A stretch of 64,000 nt of DNA from Zelopaecilomyces penicillatus (GCA_005765155.1 VCCP01000003.1:6386001-6450000); one strand, 5' to 3'; counted from the stretch's first letter, positions 46,745 through 58,465 are shown. Notes: generated by a model from the sequence alone, not told the origin. Numbers and translations: made by a program.

Positions 46745-46934
46745 TATAATAGGATTATAAGGTATAAGATATATATACCTAGAATAGTATATAACCCCTA
46801 GGTATATAGTACTTCTTGGCTTGTTTTCATTACTATAATATAGATAAAGTAAGTAATAGTCTTTTATAATAATAATACCTGAATATAATTATCCTTATCC
46901 TATCTGATTATTATGAATTAAGCCTGCTGTTATA
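46745..46934 (+). repeat. Right LTR of outer element
   Basis: 190 bp, same length and order as 32801-32990. It is followed at once by the GTAGA duplication at 46935-46939. Confidence 0.88.
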
Positions 46935-46939
46935 GTAGA

Positions 46940-49568
46940 TTTAATATAGAAGAGATTAAATGCTGTTAAAGGTGCTTATTAGAGGGTATAATACCTGTGA
47001 AAGTAATATAAAAGATATATAATCAGAATGCACCTTTATATATATTTTTAAGGTCCCTTATAAGTCTCTTAGATCCTGATCAGGCGTTTTTACAGCTTTG
47101 TGGTTGATTGCTTATAGGTGGTAAGGTACACGCCAGGGAATTATATAGGGGATTGATTGTACTGTAGTAACTTTTTGCTTATTTCCCTTCTTTGGCTTTC
47201 ACCACTTCTATAAGCCTCTTTCAAAGACAAGCATCCTGCATGATTCAGCCACAACTGTATCCCTTGCAGCCGCTGCAGCTTTACGATCTACCCGAGATGA
47301 TTGATCATTTATTCAATATTCATCTGACCAGCTTACTGGTCGGGGTTTGCTTAGCGGCCGGCTTCTTCAAAGTCCGAAGGTTATATGTTGTTTTCTGCTG
47401 GTCCAGGCCTGTCTTGCTTCTTGGTTTAGCACCCCTTCCTTACTACTGGTCAAGACAGCCCGGGCTGTTAGCCTTTATGTATATCAGGTTAAGCGATCCC
47501 TGCAGATCTAGCTTAGTATTAGACTTATAGTATTACTTTATACAGACTGGAATACTCAATAAGCTATCTCTAAGAGCCATTACTATTAATAAACTTAAAT
47601 CCCTGATTTTTATAATATCTGTATTATAATCTTATATATTAAATATAATAATTCTGATCTTTATATATATAATAGCCAGCCTAGGCCAGTATAAAGTTTT
47701 ATATCTTTGTATTCAGATCCGGACTTTACTTACTCTATTACTTCGCTTTTCTAGCTTCAGTGATTAACTTGTGCTCTTAGACTTCGTATTAATAGCCTGA
47801 CCTTAGGGTTACTCTTTGGTCCAAGAGTAGATGTCTAATATGTGTGCCTTTTCTAAGCTATGTTAAATAGTCTGTTTCTTAGTATTTCTTGGCTTTACTA
47901 GCCATAGCTATAGCCAGCTTCTGTAGCACTCATCGCCTTTGGCTTAGAGATTCTCACCATGAATTTTCTTTTGGCTAGGCATCTTTATCTTGATGTGTTC
48001 ATGTTCTGCCTCGGAGATATCTCGTGATTCTGCTTAGCCTGACAGAATTACATCGAGCATACCTGTTGGTTAAATAGGGGCTAACTGGTGGTGGATGCAT
48101 GGACTTGCATAGCCGAATTCGGGAGTGTTAACATCCGGGCGAGAGTGGAAGTAATCAATCTGCTGATTGGGCGTTGAGATAATGACCAATGAACTGAGGC
48201 TGGAGGTTCATCTTGATGGCTTGTTCTCTCGGAAAATGCCCGCATTTGGATTAATTACCAAGACTAGTGTGTGGGCGGAAATAATATAGTCTATCGGAGG
48301 AATAAGCAGTCGAAAATGGCCCAAGAAGTAGACTGGAAGTTTGTCTGGATGGGCTCCTCTCTCGGGATATGCCCCGGTTTGGAATGGTAAGTGCTGCCCA
48401 GACTAACAGTATTGGGATAAAAACCAACAGCCAAGTTGATAAAAAAGAGTAAAAGAGTAAAAGACCGAATTGCTTACTGTAGAACATCTCATCATAACCC
48501 GCTACCAAGCAACTTAATAACATTTTCCAATCTTACCAACAAGCGCGCATGGCTAAGGTGAGCCTGGAGTGCAAGAATTCTGGACGAGCCACTGCGATTA
48601 CAATTTGGGCTGGATACCTGCTTTGCTTAGTGGACCTGCATCCTTTTCCTATAGCGAACTGTTCAGAGGCACCTGATAAACCTTGAAGCCATTAAAATTA
48701 CCAAGTTATATATTTTCGAACCTTTACCATTTTCATATAAATATAACGGAAAGGTTATCTTAATAATATAATCTTATTTGAATCACTATATCCTAGAGAA
48801 CAAGTATATATAACTTATTTTTTCTAAGTATTATAATTTATATTATTATACTTTACTTTTTATACTTACTTATATACTAAGGACCTTTGTATTTATATTA
48901 TTAAGCGATATTAATATAAGCGATTACAAATATAATAGTACAGACCATAATATATATAGTTGATTAAGCAGCCTATAATAAGTGCAAAATAATAAAGTGG
49001 GTAATGCTATAGCTAGCATATATAACCAATATTATATATAAATAGTATAATACCAGAATAATGCACTGGGCTATAATCTATATCGCGTCCTATTCAATTT
49101 AACTGTTTATTTATATTATGACTTTATAGCTGTACTATATTATACTTCATCGCCTATATTATGGTTTGTGCTGTAAGTTATAAGGTTTTAATTTAATCTT
49201 GATGTCCAGTATATTTAAGTGTACTTAACATTAACTATGAAAATCTGCAGTCTATATAGCCTGTATTGTCTTCTAGGGTTACCCTGGATCAATTAACATT
49301 CTTTCTAACCTAATCGAGGGGCCCTGTTGTAATATGTTAAAGCTTGAAGGTAGTGTTCTTCCTTGCCAACGTTATAATTACTCCTTTAGGTTGACAAAGT
49401 TGGACTTGTCTTTTGTAGGGAGTGAACAGCCCATTTTTTCACGCCCTTAACGTTCCCATATTTTCTTCTGTGTTTAAGACGGACTTTTCTGCTCTCTTCC
49501 CCCTCTTTGAATGGGACTTTAGACAACAACCACTCAATACACAGGAAAAGCCCAAGCTGGACCCCACG
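46940..49568. other. Gene-poor relic region between transposon island and carboxypeptidase
   Basis: I support no intact gene here. On the minus strand at about 47690-48060 a basic, Lys/Ser-rich frame can be read with TAA/TAG/TGA codons that look like changed CAA/CAG/CGA, so it is probably a relic of an unidentified repeat or gene. Around 48200-48280 and 48330-48410 two stretches resemble each other (CTCTCTCGG... and ATGCCC... cores), maybe an old duplication. From about 48680 to 49250 the DNA is AT-rich. Confidence 0.4.
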
Positions 49569-51218
49569 ATGTTGTCGATTCAGCGCCTTCACATTGTTAT
49601 ATGCCTGCTCAACATTAGTATGACAGCTGCGAGTTATGCATATGCACACAACCAAGTTCCTACCATTAAAGATCAGCTTCAAGTTGCCGCCAACTTCCCA
49701 GAGTTACTTGGCATACAGCTCCTTTCACCCGCCTTTGTAGACCCAGCGACTGTACCTGATGCTTTCATCAACGGCACAAATGGCCCAACTGACGAGGTGG
49801 ACATGGACCATTTCTTGCGCAAGCTCGCAGCCCGTAATGAGTGGATGACATATCACAGCCCGGCATTCCAGTCGGAAGAAGGTCGCCAGTTGCCCTACAT
49901 CTACCTCTCGACCTCAGACTCATCTCATAGTCCCGAAAATTTGAACACCTACGCAAACATTACAAGCTCCGATGGTAAAGTTCGCATCTGGATGCAGGGC
50001 GGCGTCCATGGAAACGAGCCCGCTGGTGATCAGGCTCTTTTAGCTCTCCTCGGCAAGTTTGATGCCAATACGACTTGGGCTACTTCTATACTCGACAGTG
50101 TAGACATTCTTATGTTACCACGATATAATCCCGACGGAGTTGCATATTTTCAGCGATACTTGGCCACGTCGCTGGACCCGAATCGGGATCACACAAAAAT
50201 GGCCAGTGATCAGACGAGGGATATTAAACGGCTCGTTATGGATTTCGCGCCTCACGTTGGTGTTGACTGCCATGAATACACCGCAACACGGCGTTACGGC
50301 GCTAAAGAACAATGGTTTCCCTCACAAGATAGCCAATTTTCGGCAATGAAAAATCTGAACATCCACGCCGACATCCGAAAGCTTTCAGAAACTTTGTTCG
50401 CTGACAACATAGCTGCTTCTCTGGAACACCATGGGCTGACTTGGGGTGCATATGTGACTGGCAACTTGGGCACTGACGACATTGTTCTCGAAGAGACGAC
50501 CTCTGATGCCAAGGTTGGCGATACCTCTGTCGGACTGAGCCAAGCCGTCATGTTTCTCTCCGAAACCCGCGGTATTGGCATTGGAAATCAGCACTGGCAG
50601 CGACGTGTCGCGACAGGTCTTATCACTGTAGAAGCTATTGTTCAGACAGCAGCTGATAATGCACGCCATGTCTATGAGACAATTGAGAATGCCCGAGCTG
50701 ATTTTGCTTCAAGCAGTGACGACATTGTCGTTACAGATCACGCCACAAAGACTCGCATCTCGTGGCCCTTCGTTGATGCTGTGGATGGCACCATTATTAA
50801 CGTTCCCGTTACGTTCCTGAATGCAACTCCGCTCACTGCCAACTTAACCCGTTCACGCCCGGAGGCTTATGTATTCAGCAAGGCGTGGTATGACGTTGCG
50901 GACAGACTGCGAGCCGCCGGCGTGACTGTTGATGAACTTCGATCGAACTTCAAGGGCACAGCTGAAGTCTTCAATATTACGAGTGCCAAGGTCGATACCA
51001 TCAAGTATGAGGGCATTGCCAGAACGACTGTCACAACGGAGTCGTTTAGCAAAATTGTGGTCATTCCTGCTGGAGGTTATTGGGTCAGCACACGACAAAA
51101 GAACGCTGCACATGCTTTCAGCGTTCTGGAGCCTGAAAACATCGACTCATATGCTACCTTTAATATTTTGCCCGTTGAAGTTGGAGACGAGTATCCCGTG
51201 TATAGGGTCATGGCATGA
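49569..51218 (+). CDS. Secreted M14 family zinc carboxypeptidase
   Basis: Single exon, 549 residues from the ATG at 49569; the open frame extends upstream, but this start gives a clear signal peptide (residues 1-24, hydrophobic LHIVICLLNISM core). Zinc ligands are His147 and Glu150 in VHGNEP and His235 in DCHEYT. NPDG (187-190) and NRDH (205-208) form the usual substrate pocket, and Glu332 in SETRG is the catalytic base. All are present, so it should be an active peptidase that removes C-terminal residues outside the cell or in the secretory path. The C-terminal third (about 370-549) is beta-rich and lacks a named domain. It is intact although its neighbours are decayed: a transposon relic upstream and a broken NRPS downstream. 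Coding base use is normal. Confidence 0.9.
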   Translation: MLSIQRLHIVICLLNISMTAASYAYAHNQVPTIKDQLQVAANFPELLGIQLLSPAFVDPATVPDAFINGTNGPTDEVDMDHFLRKLAARNEWMTYHSPAFQSEEGRQLPYIYLSTSDSSHSPENLNTYANITSSDGKVRIWMQGGVHGNEPAGDQALLALLGKFDANTTWATSILDSVDILMLPRYNPDGVAYFQRYLATSLDPNRDHTKMASDQTRDIKRLVMDFAPHVGVDCHEYTATRRYGAKEQWFPSQDSQFSAMKNLNIHADIRKLSETLFADNIAASLEHHGLTWGAYVTGNLGTDDIVLEETTSDAKVGDTSVGLSQAVMFLSETRGIGIGNQHWQRRVATGLITVEAIVQTAADNARHVYETIENARADFASSSDDIVVTDHATKTRISWPFVDAVDGTIINVPVTFLNATPLTANLTRSRPEAYVFSKAWYDVADRLRAAGVTVDELRSNFKGTAEVFNITSAKVDTIKYEGIARTTVTTESFSKIVVIPAGGYWVSTRQKNAAHAFSVLEPENIDSYATFNILPVEVGDEYPVYRVMA

Positions 51219-51444
51219 TACGATAGCCCTGAAGGGTCTTAGATTAGAGGTGAAAATGGGCGGTGCCATAATTACTTGACAGTTGAAAGGAACTACGGGC
51301 AGTAAACTGGAGTTGACAATTTATCCAAACTATATAAATATATGGGCTCACTATAGTAGCATCCACAGCGACATACAAGACTTACCCAATAAGATCTAGG
51401 CTGACATGTTAGAGTAGTTCTCTTATTTCAACAAGTGTCAAAAT
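51219..51444. other. Convergent spacer
   Basis: Between the 3' ends of the carboxypeptidase (+) and the NRPS remnant (-). No feature is seen. Confidence 0.3.
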
Positions 51445-54400
51445 TTATTTTTTCAAATCAATGTCATTGACAAGTTTCTTGGGATTTGAAATGATACAGC
51501 GAATGGCAGAGCCAAAGTTGCTGGCTGGCTTCATCGCCTCAGCATCGGAGATGAAACCAGGCTTGAGCATCATCAAGATCTTGAACTCTGTGCCATAGTC
51601 TCTCGTCTGAATCACAATATCGGCCTATCCAAACTGTTCGCTTCGTGTATCATTCTCATAGATCAGAGTCTGACTTATTTCCGAAGCCGACCGAAGCTTT
51701 CCAAAGCGGCAACAATGCCCCGACGCTACTTCGTTGCTGTCAAACTTGCCTCTTTGATAAGACATGGCAGTGTTGAATAGCCCAAATGGGCTTTTGTTGG
51801 TCGGCTACGTCATAGGTTTGATGTAGAATACTACCAAAGTAGTATTCAAGGATCTCTTTCAAGATCTCAACTATGGAATGAGGTCCGTCAAGCTGCACAC
51901 AAGTAGGCATCAAACATAGCAGTGGCTCAAATATTCTATCAATATTTTTGACAGAGACATCTCGTCTTGATGAGTACTTTCCGAAGCATGGCACTAAACA
52001 CCCGGTATACCTTCTCAGCGCCATCACCCAGGCGGCCTGGACGATTGTTGCTTTGTCATTTTTCACCTTGCGCAGAAGGGTTGATCATTTCTGTATCGAT
52101 ATCTGGCACTACCGCGTTTCGCATCTGTAGGGTTGAAAATAAGACAGGGCTTTGCGGGTTTTCAACATTCCATCCAGTATACGTGACTTCTTCCTTCGAC
52201 TGTCGTTCGATATGCCGTACAAACCGAGAGTATGGAGCGCTTGGTGTATCGACATGTCCCACGTACGCCTGATGAAAGTCAGTCAGCAATATTGTAAATA
52301 CTGAATGGCCGTCTGCGATGGCGTGATTCATCTCGAAGTGAAGTGTGAGGTGCTCCTCGTCCATTTGGTGCATCGTCAGGTGATATTGCAGGCCATTTCT
52401 CGGATACGGAATCGGTGCCGGCTTGTCTATCCAATTATCTTGTTTAATTGCCCATACTGCGGCCGTGATGTGTGATATACTGGGTTTCGGGTCTCGAAGG
52501 ATGATATTTATGCATTTGTTGCATCCCACAATACCATCCACTGAAAAGGCACGTAATATAGAGTGTTTCTATACAACAGCACCCCATGCTTGCTCAACCC
52601 TTGATAGGTCGATGAGGTCACTATCACTGTCACTGCTTGCAATGATTTTGATGTCGAAGAAAAATCGAGACCGGTTTGCATCAAAATCTTGACTATTTAG
52701 ACATCTTTTCCTGAATCGGCAAGCAACGATATATATCCTCGATGTCACCCATGCTTAGGATGCCCAGTTGTGGCATCAGCTGATCCTGAAAACTGATATC
52801 GCATCGTATGACTTGAAGGAAATTGGAAAATCAGCTAGCGTTCACTCTGGACGTCTATCGCTGAGCAAGTCAACTAGTTGTCGCAGCGCAGTCTGATACA
52901 TCTCCATCTAGGCAAGAATTCTGTCCTGATGCAGACAATTCTTGCTGTATACTAAGTCGATGGATATACAACCCTTATTTGCTGTAACAACAACATCAAA
53001 AAGTGCAAACCTCGTCTGATATAAGAGGGCTGGTGGGTGACATCCGTCTGGAATAGGCAATGGCTGAAAAACTGATGTGCTCATCTCAAACTGTTGGAAA
53101 GAACCGGCATAATTAAACATGACTTCAACCGGGAAACCAGAAGCATTGGCTTTTGTTTTCTCTTCATCAGCAAATTTGTAAGTAAACCACGCCCAACAAT
53201 TCTTGGACAGTCCACGAATGGCGTCTTTGACCTGTCGAGTGGTATGGAGCAAGCTCTGGGTGGCAGCAAATGGCACCTGGACAGGCCATATAGTTGTAAA
53301 CCAGCCGGCTGTACTGGAAACGTCGATACTGTCGTCCCACGGCTCGCGACTGTGGCCTTCACTGAAGACGGTTGGCGATGGACGGTCGGTAAAGGTGGCA
53401 TTGACAAATAGCCAGCGCTTTTTCGACCTCTGTGGAAGAACTGTTGCTCTGGAAAACATGTACAGAGCTATGGATGTCGCTCACAACGCGCTGTTGCCAC
53501 TTGCCAGTGCTCATTTGGGTGAATCGCGCGTGACATAGAATGCCTCGACACAACCATCTCCAACGCGCCTTTGAGGGATTCATATTGGACAGGGGCAAGC
53601 ACTCTGAGGAAGAAGTGTTGATCGAAACAGTTGAAGTGGCTGGCTTCACGCTGTACATACAGCTGCTGGATTGGGCTCAGGCTGAATGCTACTCCAATAC
53701 TCTCTTCGGCGCTTCCATGCAAATCCATACCTAGTATATCTCGCATAGAACTAACAGTAACTGCAAGTGTAGCTATGGTCTTTTTCCGAAGAATGTCATT
53801 GGTAGATATGTCAACCAACGAGCCCCGCAAGACAGCAGAAACTTGCATTGCTGTGACCAAATCTTCCCCAAGGTGGAACAAGTCGTCATTTACTCCAATA
53901 TTGCATGCCTTGATGTGTAGTAGCTGAGCCCAAGCACTCTGTAAGATCTTTTCAACCTGGTATAGGTAGAATCCCGGCTACGATGCGGTTTGCTTTCTTA
54001 TCGTCATGGTTAACAGACGCAGTTGTATTGGTAATAGCTGCAAGAACTTTCTTGCTGTGTTCACCCGCCAGCTCTATCATCTTGGCAACGGCATGGGTAT
54101 CAAGTGGTACACACTTCTGCACCTCATGTTCGATTTTCGAAGCATGTAGCCATTGGCCATGGATCTTCGAGGGGCTATCTTTGCGCCCAATGAAGCAAGC
54201 TTGAGCTGCCGTCCTCGTTGTAGCAAACCAGGTCATCGGTTTTGTACAGCCTTCCTTTGCGACCGGATTATCCACACCAACCCCTCAGCTGCCATGTAGC
54301 ATTATTAATGAAAGCTGCTGCTATTGGAATGTCCAAGCCACCGAAGGAGTAGGGAGCGCTGTGTTGATCGCCATGTCATTCATTGCGCCCACTAAGTCCC

Positions 54401-55819
54401 CCAGTCTTTGCGTTTCTGACGGTACACAGACATATCCGCTGTAGATGAGCATCATGAAGATTTCAAAGAGACATGCGTTAAATGTGTATGAAGCGAATTG
54501 AAGAACCTTAGATGTGGAAGATAAGCTTAACCCGGAACCGTGGCTGATGCAGCTATTCGAAGTGGCACTGTGTGGAAGTAAGACGCCTTTCGTCTGATCG
54601 ATGCTCCCAGATGTGATAATGAATATATGCTGTCGAATGTGGTGCATTATCCGAAGAAACTAAACTGACATCATGCTCTGGGAGGTTGCCGAGGATATTT
54701 CTTGATACCACAAAGGGCTTGCATGCAGGGGGCATTTGAATACTACCGTAGGAAGTGGAAGTTGGAACTATAGAAGCGCACGTGTTTTTTCGAAATCGAG
54801 TAATCGAGCTTCGGTAGATTGTCCAGGATCAAGCGGAGCAAATGCATCTCTAACTTTCCAGACGCCGATCATCGCCATCAGTGCCCATATCGACTTCACA
54901 AAAAAGATTGATACCGATACTCCACATGGAACTCCATGCTAGGCAAGACTACTGCTGAATGGGTGGACATTCATCGAGCTCTTTGGATGTCAAGTTGCCG
55001 TCTACTCCACGCACAGCCATAGAGTCTGGTATCGCAAGGACTTATTTACAAATGAGATCGAGGGGAAGTCGGTCCGTAGCGTTTGGCACCTTCAGATTCG
55101 ATGCCCATACGGCTCTCTCGTCGTTTTTTATAACTGTATTAACCTCGCTAACCATCCGTTCTGAAGAGGCATTTTCGAGTTGTATCAAAATATTAACGAT
55201 GTAGGCCGTTTGCCGCACGCCCATACCTGTCTCGTCAAAGATGGCCTAGATGAATACCTCCTCCTTTTCAATATGGCACTCCAGTCCCAGTGCATATGTG
55301 GTAACTGTCGGTTGAGACGAGGATAGTCTCCAATACTCAAGGGTGTCACCCGTCTTGATACTACTATCTAGTCGCACTGCAAGCAGCATCTGAAAGCCAC
55401 AGGCAATCTGATCATATTGGCTCATATTTTCAATGCGCATCAGACTTACTTGCTCGAATGGAATCATCCCTGTCGCCTGCTGTTGCACATCCTGCAAGAA
55501 CCGTTGGATGGGCTGATAGGATTGACGTAGTATTCTTACTGGAACCGTTGCAATTGTTGGTCCGATGATATCATCTATTCTCGCGACTGGCGCATTGCAA
55601 CCTGACAAGATAGCACCGAAAACAACGTCTTTGGACGCGGTGTGACAACTTGTGAGAATTACTAGAGCCCCGCGAATAAGTGTCGACAGAGTCACATTCA
55701 ATATGCGTCTTGATGAGAACTTTTGAATGAGTTCCAAACTCGAGCTCGACACTGATACTGGAGCTGAAATTGAAGCAAAGGGTGAGAAACCCCCATCTGC
55801 CAAGTAAGGTCGCTAGCAA
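51445..55819 (-). pseudogene. Non-ribosomal peptide synthetase remnant (C-A-T-E-C), broken
   Basis: Read leftwards on the minus strand, NRPS domains follow in normal order but in shifting frames: condensation C-terminal half (55819-55246, DVVFGAILSG, DDIIGPTIATVPVRI), adenylation (KSIWALMAMIGV near 54880, ITSGSIDQTKGVLL near 54600, FASYTFNACLFEIFM near 54480, KIHGQWL near 54160), carrier (53881, LGEDLVTAMQ), epimerisation-type domain (SPIQQLYVQ near 53670 to GWFTTIWPVQV and MFNYAGSF near 53100), and a final condensation-like domain (NHAIADGHS near 52320) that ends at a stop at 51445-51447. The carrier serine is lost (Leu codon, minus strand of 53858-53860). Many frameshifts and stops lie between. 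Base composition is normal, so decay was not mainly by RIP. The 5' end is missing or unreadable. Confidence 0.88.
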
Positions 55820-57394
55820 GCCACAGTATTATCATGGCTTCCGCTGAGTGTGTTTGATGAAGACGTTGAACTCTGGCCGCTCCCCAGCCAGACTATTGCC
55901 GTATACCTCAGCTACAAATCCGCCATACGAGAAAGTGGCCATCAAAGATATCATGGTGTAGAGTCCGGACAAAAGGCCTCAGGATAAACTTGTCGACCTG
56001 AACGAGACAGCGGGCATACGGGAACCTAAGTCCGTCGGCGTCGATTTGTCAATACGAAGAAAATCGTCCAAGTTGCAATGCTGCGTCCAATCGATACCTT
56101 CTTTGCAATGAACTTGTAATAGGCCGTGCTGGTGATGGTGTACGATTGGGGGTGCACAGGGCTGCTTTCAACCGGAAAACCTGCTCCCAGGGTGCGTTAA
56201 AGGGTACGTATCAATTTGATCAGACGTATCCACTAGAACTTGCTGAATATAACTGCAGCTGCCCCTGGCTGAATGAGATAATACTGTACGGAGTAAACTC
56301 TCACCTATTCCGGTTGCGACGCTTTAGCACATCCCACTGGTATCCATTATTCTAGCCATACAGCAATCAGTATATAGCACAGAACAGGGCACAACTCCAC
56401 ATAAAAGATATGGAAGTTGAGTCATCTTATCTATCAATACGATTGATTTACTATACACTGGTTTATGGGTAATTAGCTAATATAGGCCCTGTATCGATCA
56501 GGGATTTAAATAAATAGACCAGGGCTTATCTTTTATAAGCGATATAAGATACAAAGAAATAAGCCTAGACCTAACTATAAGCCATCTAAATTTTTAAATA
56601 TTATAGAATAAAAAAAGAATAATAATAAATAAATAAATATAATATATAAAATAAATATTATTTAAATACTTATATTATTTAGGCTTTATTTATATTTAAT
56701 TAAATAAAATTTGTTCTTTTTAATATTTAATTTCTAATTTTATTATATAGTAGATTCTTATATAATTTAATACCTTAAGCTTTAATCTATTATAAAGCCC
56801 TTTTATTATAAATACTTAATTTATTATTTATTATTTATTATTTATTATTTATTATTTATTATTTATTATTTATTATTTATTATTTATTATTTATTATTTA
56901 TTATTTATTATTTATTATTTATTATTTATTATTTATTATTTATTATTTATTATTTATTATTTATTATTATTATTATTATTATTTATTATTTATTATTTAT
57001 TATTTATTATTTATTATTTATTATTTATTATTTATTATTTATTATTTATTATTTATTATTTATTATTTATTATTTATTATTTATTATTTATTATTTATTA
57101 TTTATTATTTATTATTTATTAAAATTAGAAAAAAATAAAAATAAAAATAAAATTAAATATTTTTATAAAATTAAAATTAAAATTAAAATTAATTACTATT
57201 ATTTAATAAATCTTTTAATAAATTAAATAAAAAATATTATCAATAATAAAAAAATCTTTTATAATAGCAGGACTCTTTAAATAACCAAGATATTATTTTA
57301 CTAAACTTCTACTCTTTCCTCTTATAATCTTATTATATCAATCCATAATTAACTCTACCTCTACTACTCTTAATAATATTCTATATTAAACAAG
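55820..57394. other. Spacer with AT-rich tract upstream of the terpene synthase
   Basis: 55820-56160 may hold more of the decayed NRPS, but I cannot read a domain. From 56480 on the DNA is very AT-rich. The promoter of the terpene synthase must lie here, within or after the 7-nt repeat. Confidence 0.4.
56821..57120 (+). repeat. Heptanucleotide tandem repeat (TTTATTA)n
   Basis: About 300 bp made of roughly 43 copies of the 7-nt unit TTTATTA, with one short interruption of TTA triplets near 56965-56985. It ends about 275 bp before the terpene synthase start. Confidence 0.95.
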
Positions 57395-58465
57395 ATGGAA
57401 AAGAACATTGAGGCTGAGCTTTACGCTCAACTTAAAGAGTTACCACGTCCTCAGTATCCTTTTGCAGACTTGGTCAATCCTCTTATTGAGGACCTCGCCA
57501 CTGAGTGCAATGAATGGATTGAAAAAGACTGTCCCTTTGAATCCAAGAAGGCACAGGAAGCACATAAACGACATCGATTTGGCGACATCGCGGCTCGTGC
57601 TTATCCTTTCATGACGATTGAAGAACTTCGCCCAATCTCTCGATTCTCTGCATTCTTCGCCATCATTGACGACTATCTGGACCACAGCAGTAACAATGAA
57701 GTCAACACGTACAAGGAGAAGACTCTGGCACTTCTCAATGGCCAAGAGCAAGACGAACCAGAGCCAGGATTTTACCACCAAGTCTGGATGCTTCGACAGG
57801 ATGCACTGTCTTGTAAGATGCCACAGCCTTTGTATGAAGAATTCATTGATTCAATCATGGCGCTTTTGGCTGGGTACATTCACGAGAAGCGCTATATAGC
57901 CTCTAACAAGCCCCCGCCACTGCCAGTCTACAATGTTATTCGGCAGCAAAGCAGCGGCTCGATCCCATTCGCAAAATATCTATGCATGCAGAAAGACTAT
58001 CGCCAGCTTCCTCTTGATGTTCTTCGTCATCCCATCATTCTCCGCATGCACGATCTACTTGGGACATTAGTCGGGTACCACAACGATTTCATCTCGCTGC
58101 CTAAAGAGCTTGCTCGGAAAGGCGATGTAATTAACCTTGTGATTACTATTCAATCTGAAATGGGTTTGGATCTCATTAGTGCCTATAAAAAGGCAATGGA
58201 GATTCATGATCATACACTGGATGATTTCATCGTTCTACAGAAAAATCTACCTGACTTTGGGGCTTGGCAGTCGATGGCTGAAGAGTATGTTCAGGATCTT
58301 GGGGTCGTTTTGCAAGGGATTTGGGCTTGGCACATCAAGGCTTCAGGCAGGTATTTACCTGGGGGTTATGTAGAGCCTGAACATGACAGTCAAGAGTTTG
58401 CTTGGGATACAGCAGAGGCTGATAGAGCTAGTGCTGGCACGTTGGTTGATGTTTTAGATTACTGA
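57395..58465 (+). CDS. Class I terpene synthase (sesquiterpene cyclase-like)
   Basis: Single exon, 356 residues. The aspartate-rich metal site DDYLD is at 92-96 in the context FAIIDDYLDH, and the NSE triad reads N230, S234 and E238 (HNDFISLPKE). A basic Arg-Tyr pair near the C-terminus (GRY, about 327) fits diphosphate sensing. Both Mg2+ sites are complete, so the enzyme should ionise a prenyl diphosphate and cyclise it. Length and motif spacing match fungal and bacterial-type sesquiterpene synthases; the substrate is most likely FPP, but GGPP cannot be excluded. The product cannot be predicted. It is the intact core of the right-hand gene group: a GGPP-synthase relic follows on the other strand, then a P450 and a carbamoyltransferase. 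It is not the atypical humulene synthase type (AsR6) known from tropolone-sesquiterpenoid clusters. Confidence 0.9.
   Translation: MEKNIEAELYAQLKELPRPQYPFADLVNPLIEDLATECNEWIEKDCPFESKKAQEAHKRHRFGDIAARAYPFMTIEELRPISRFSAFFAIIDDYLDHSSNNEVNTYKEKTLALLNGQEQDEPEPGFYHQVWMLRQDALSCKMPQPLYEEFIDSIMALLAGYIHEKRYIASNKPPPLPVYNVIRQQSSGSIPFAKYLCMQKDYRQLPLDVLRHPIILRMHDLLGTLVGYHNDFISLPKELARKGDVINLVITIQSEMGLDLISAYKKAMEIHDHTLDDFIVLQKNLPDFGAWQSMAEEYVQDLGVVLQGIWAWHIKASGRYLPGGYVEPEHDSQEFAWDTAEADRASAGTLVDVLDY

Larger units (their letters stand above)
32801..46934 (+). mobile_element. Outer Ty3/Gypsy retrotransposon, heavily RIP-decayed, split by a nested element
   Basis: The element is defined by two 190-bp direct LTRs and a matching 5-bp duplication GTAGA. 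Coding sense is the plus strand: reverse-transcriptase-like sequence reads left to right at about 43.0-43.4 kb, and a purine run (AATAGGGGGA) directly precedes the right LTR, as a polypurine tract should. The interior is extremely AT-rich, with many TAA/TAG codons where CAA, CAG or TGG would be expected, the signature of repeat-induced point mutation (RIP). It is interrupted by a complete younger Gypsy element at 33415-41391 and by two LTR-like repeats in inverted orientation. Without the insertions it would be a little over 5 kb, normal for a Gypsy element. It cannot encode proteins now. Confidence 0.88.

Noticed and set aside
47192..47530. 112-codon plus-strand open frame right of the transposon island
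   Set aside because: No recognisable motif, no good start context, and it lies in DNA that otherwise looks like relic sequence.
56821..57120. Repeat array considered as a CRISPR-like or telomere-like structure
   Set aside because: The unit is 7 nt with no spacers, the genome is eukaryotic, and the unit lacks the G-rich strand of telomere repeats.
57395..58465. Terpene synthase considered as the atypical humulene synthase of tropolone-sesquiterpenoid pathways
   Set aside because: It carries canonical DDxxD and NSE motifs in a class I fold order, unlike AsR6-type enzymes.
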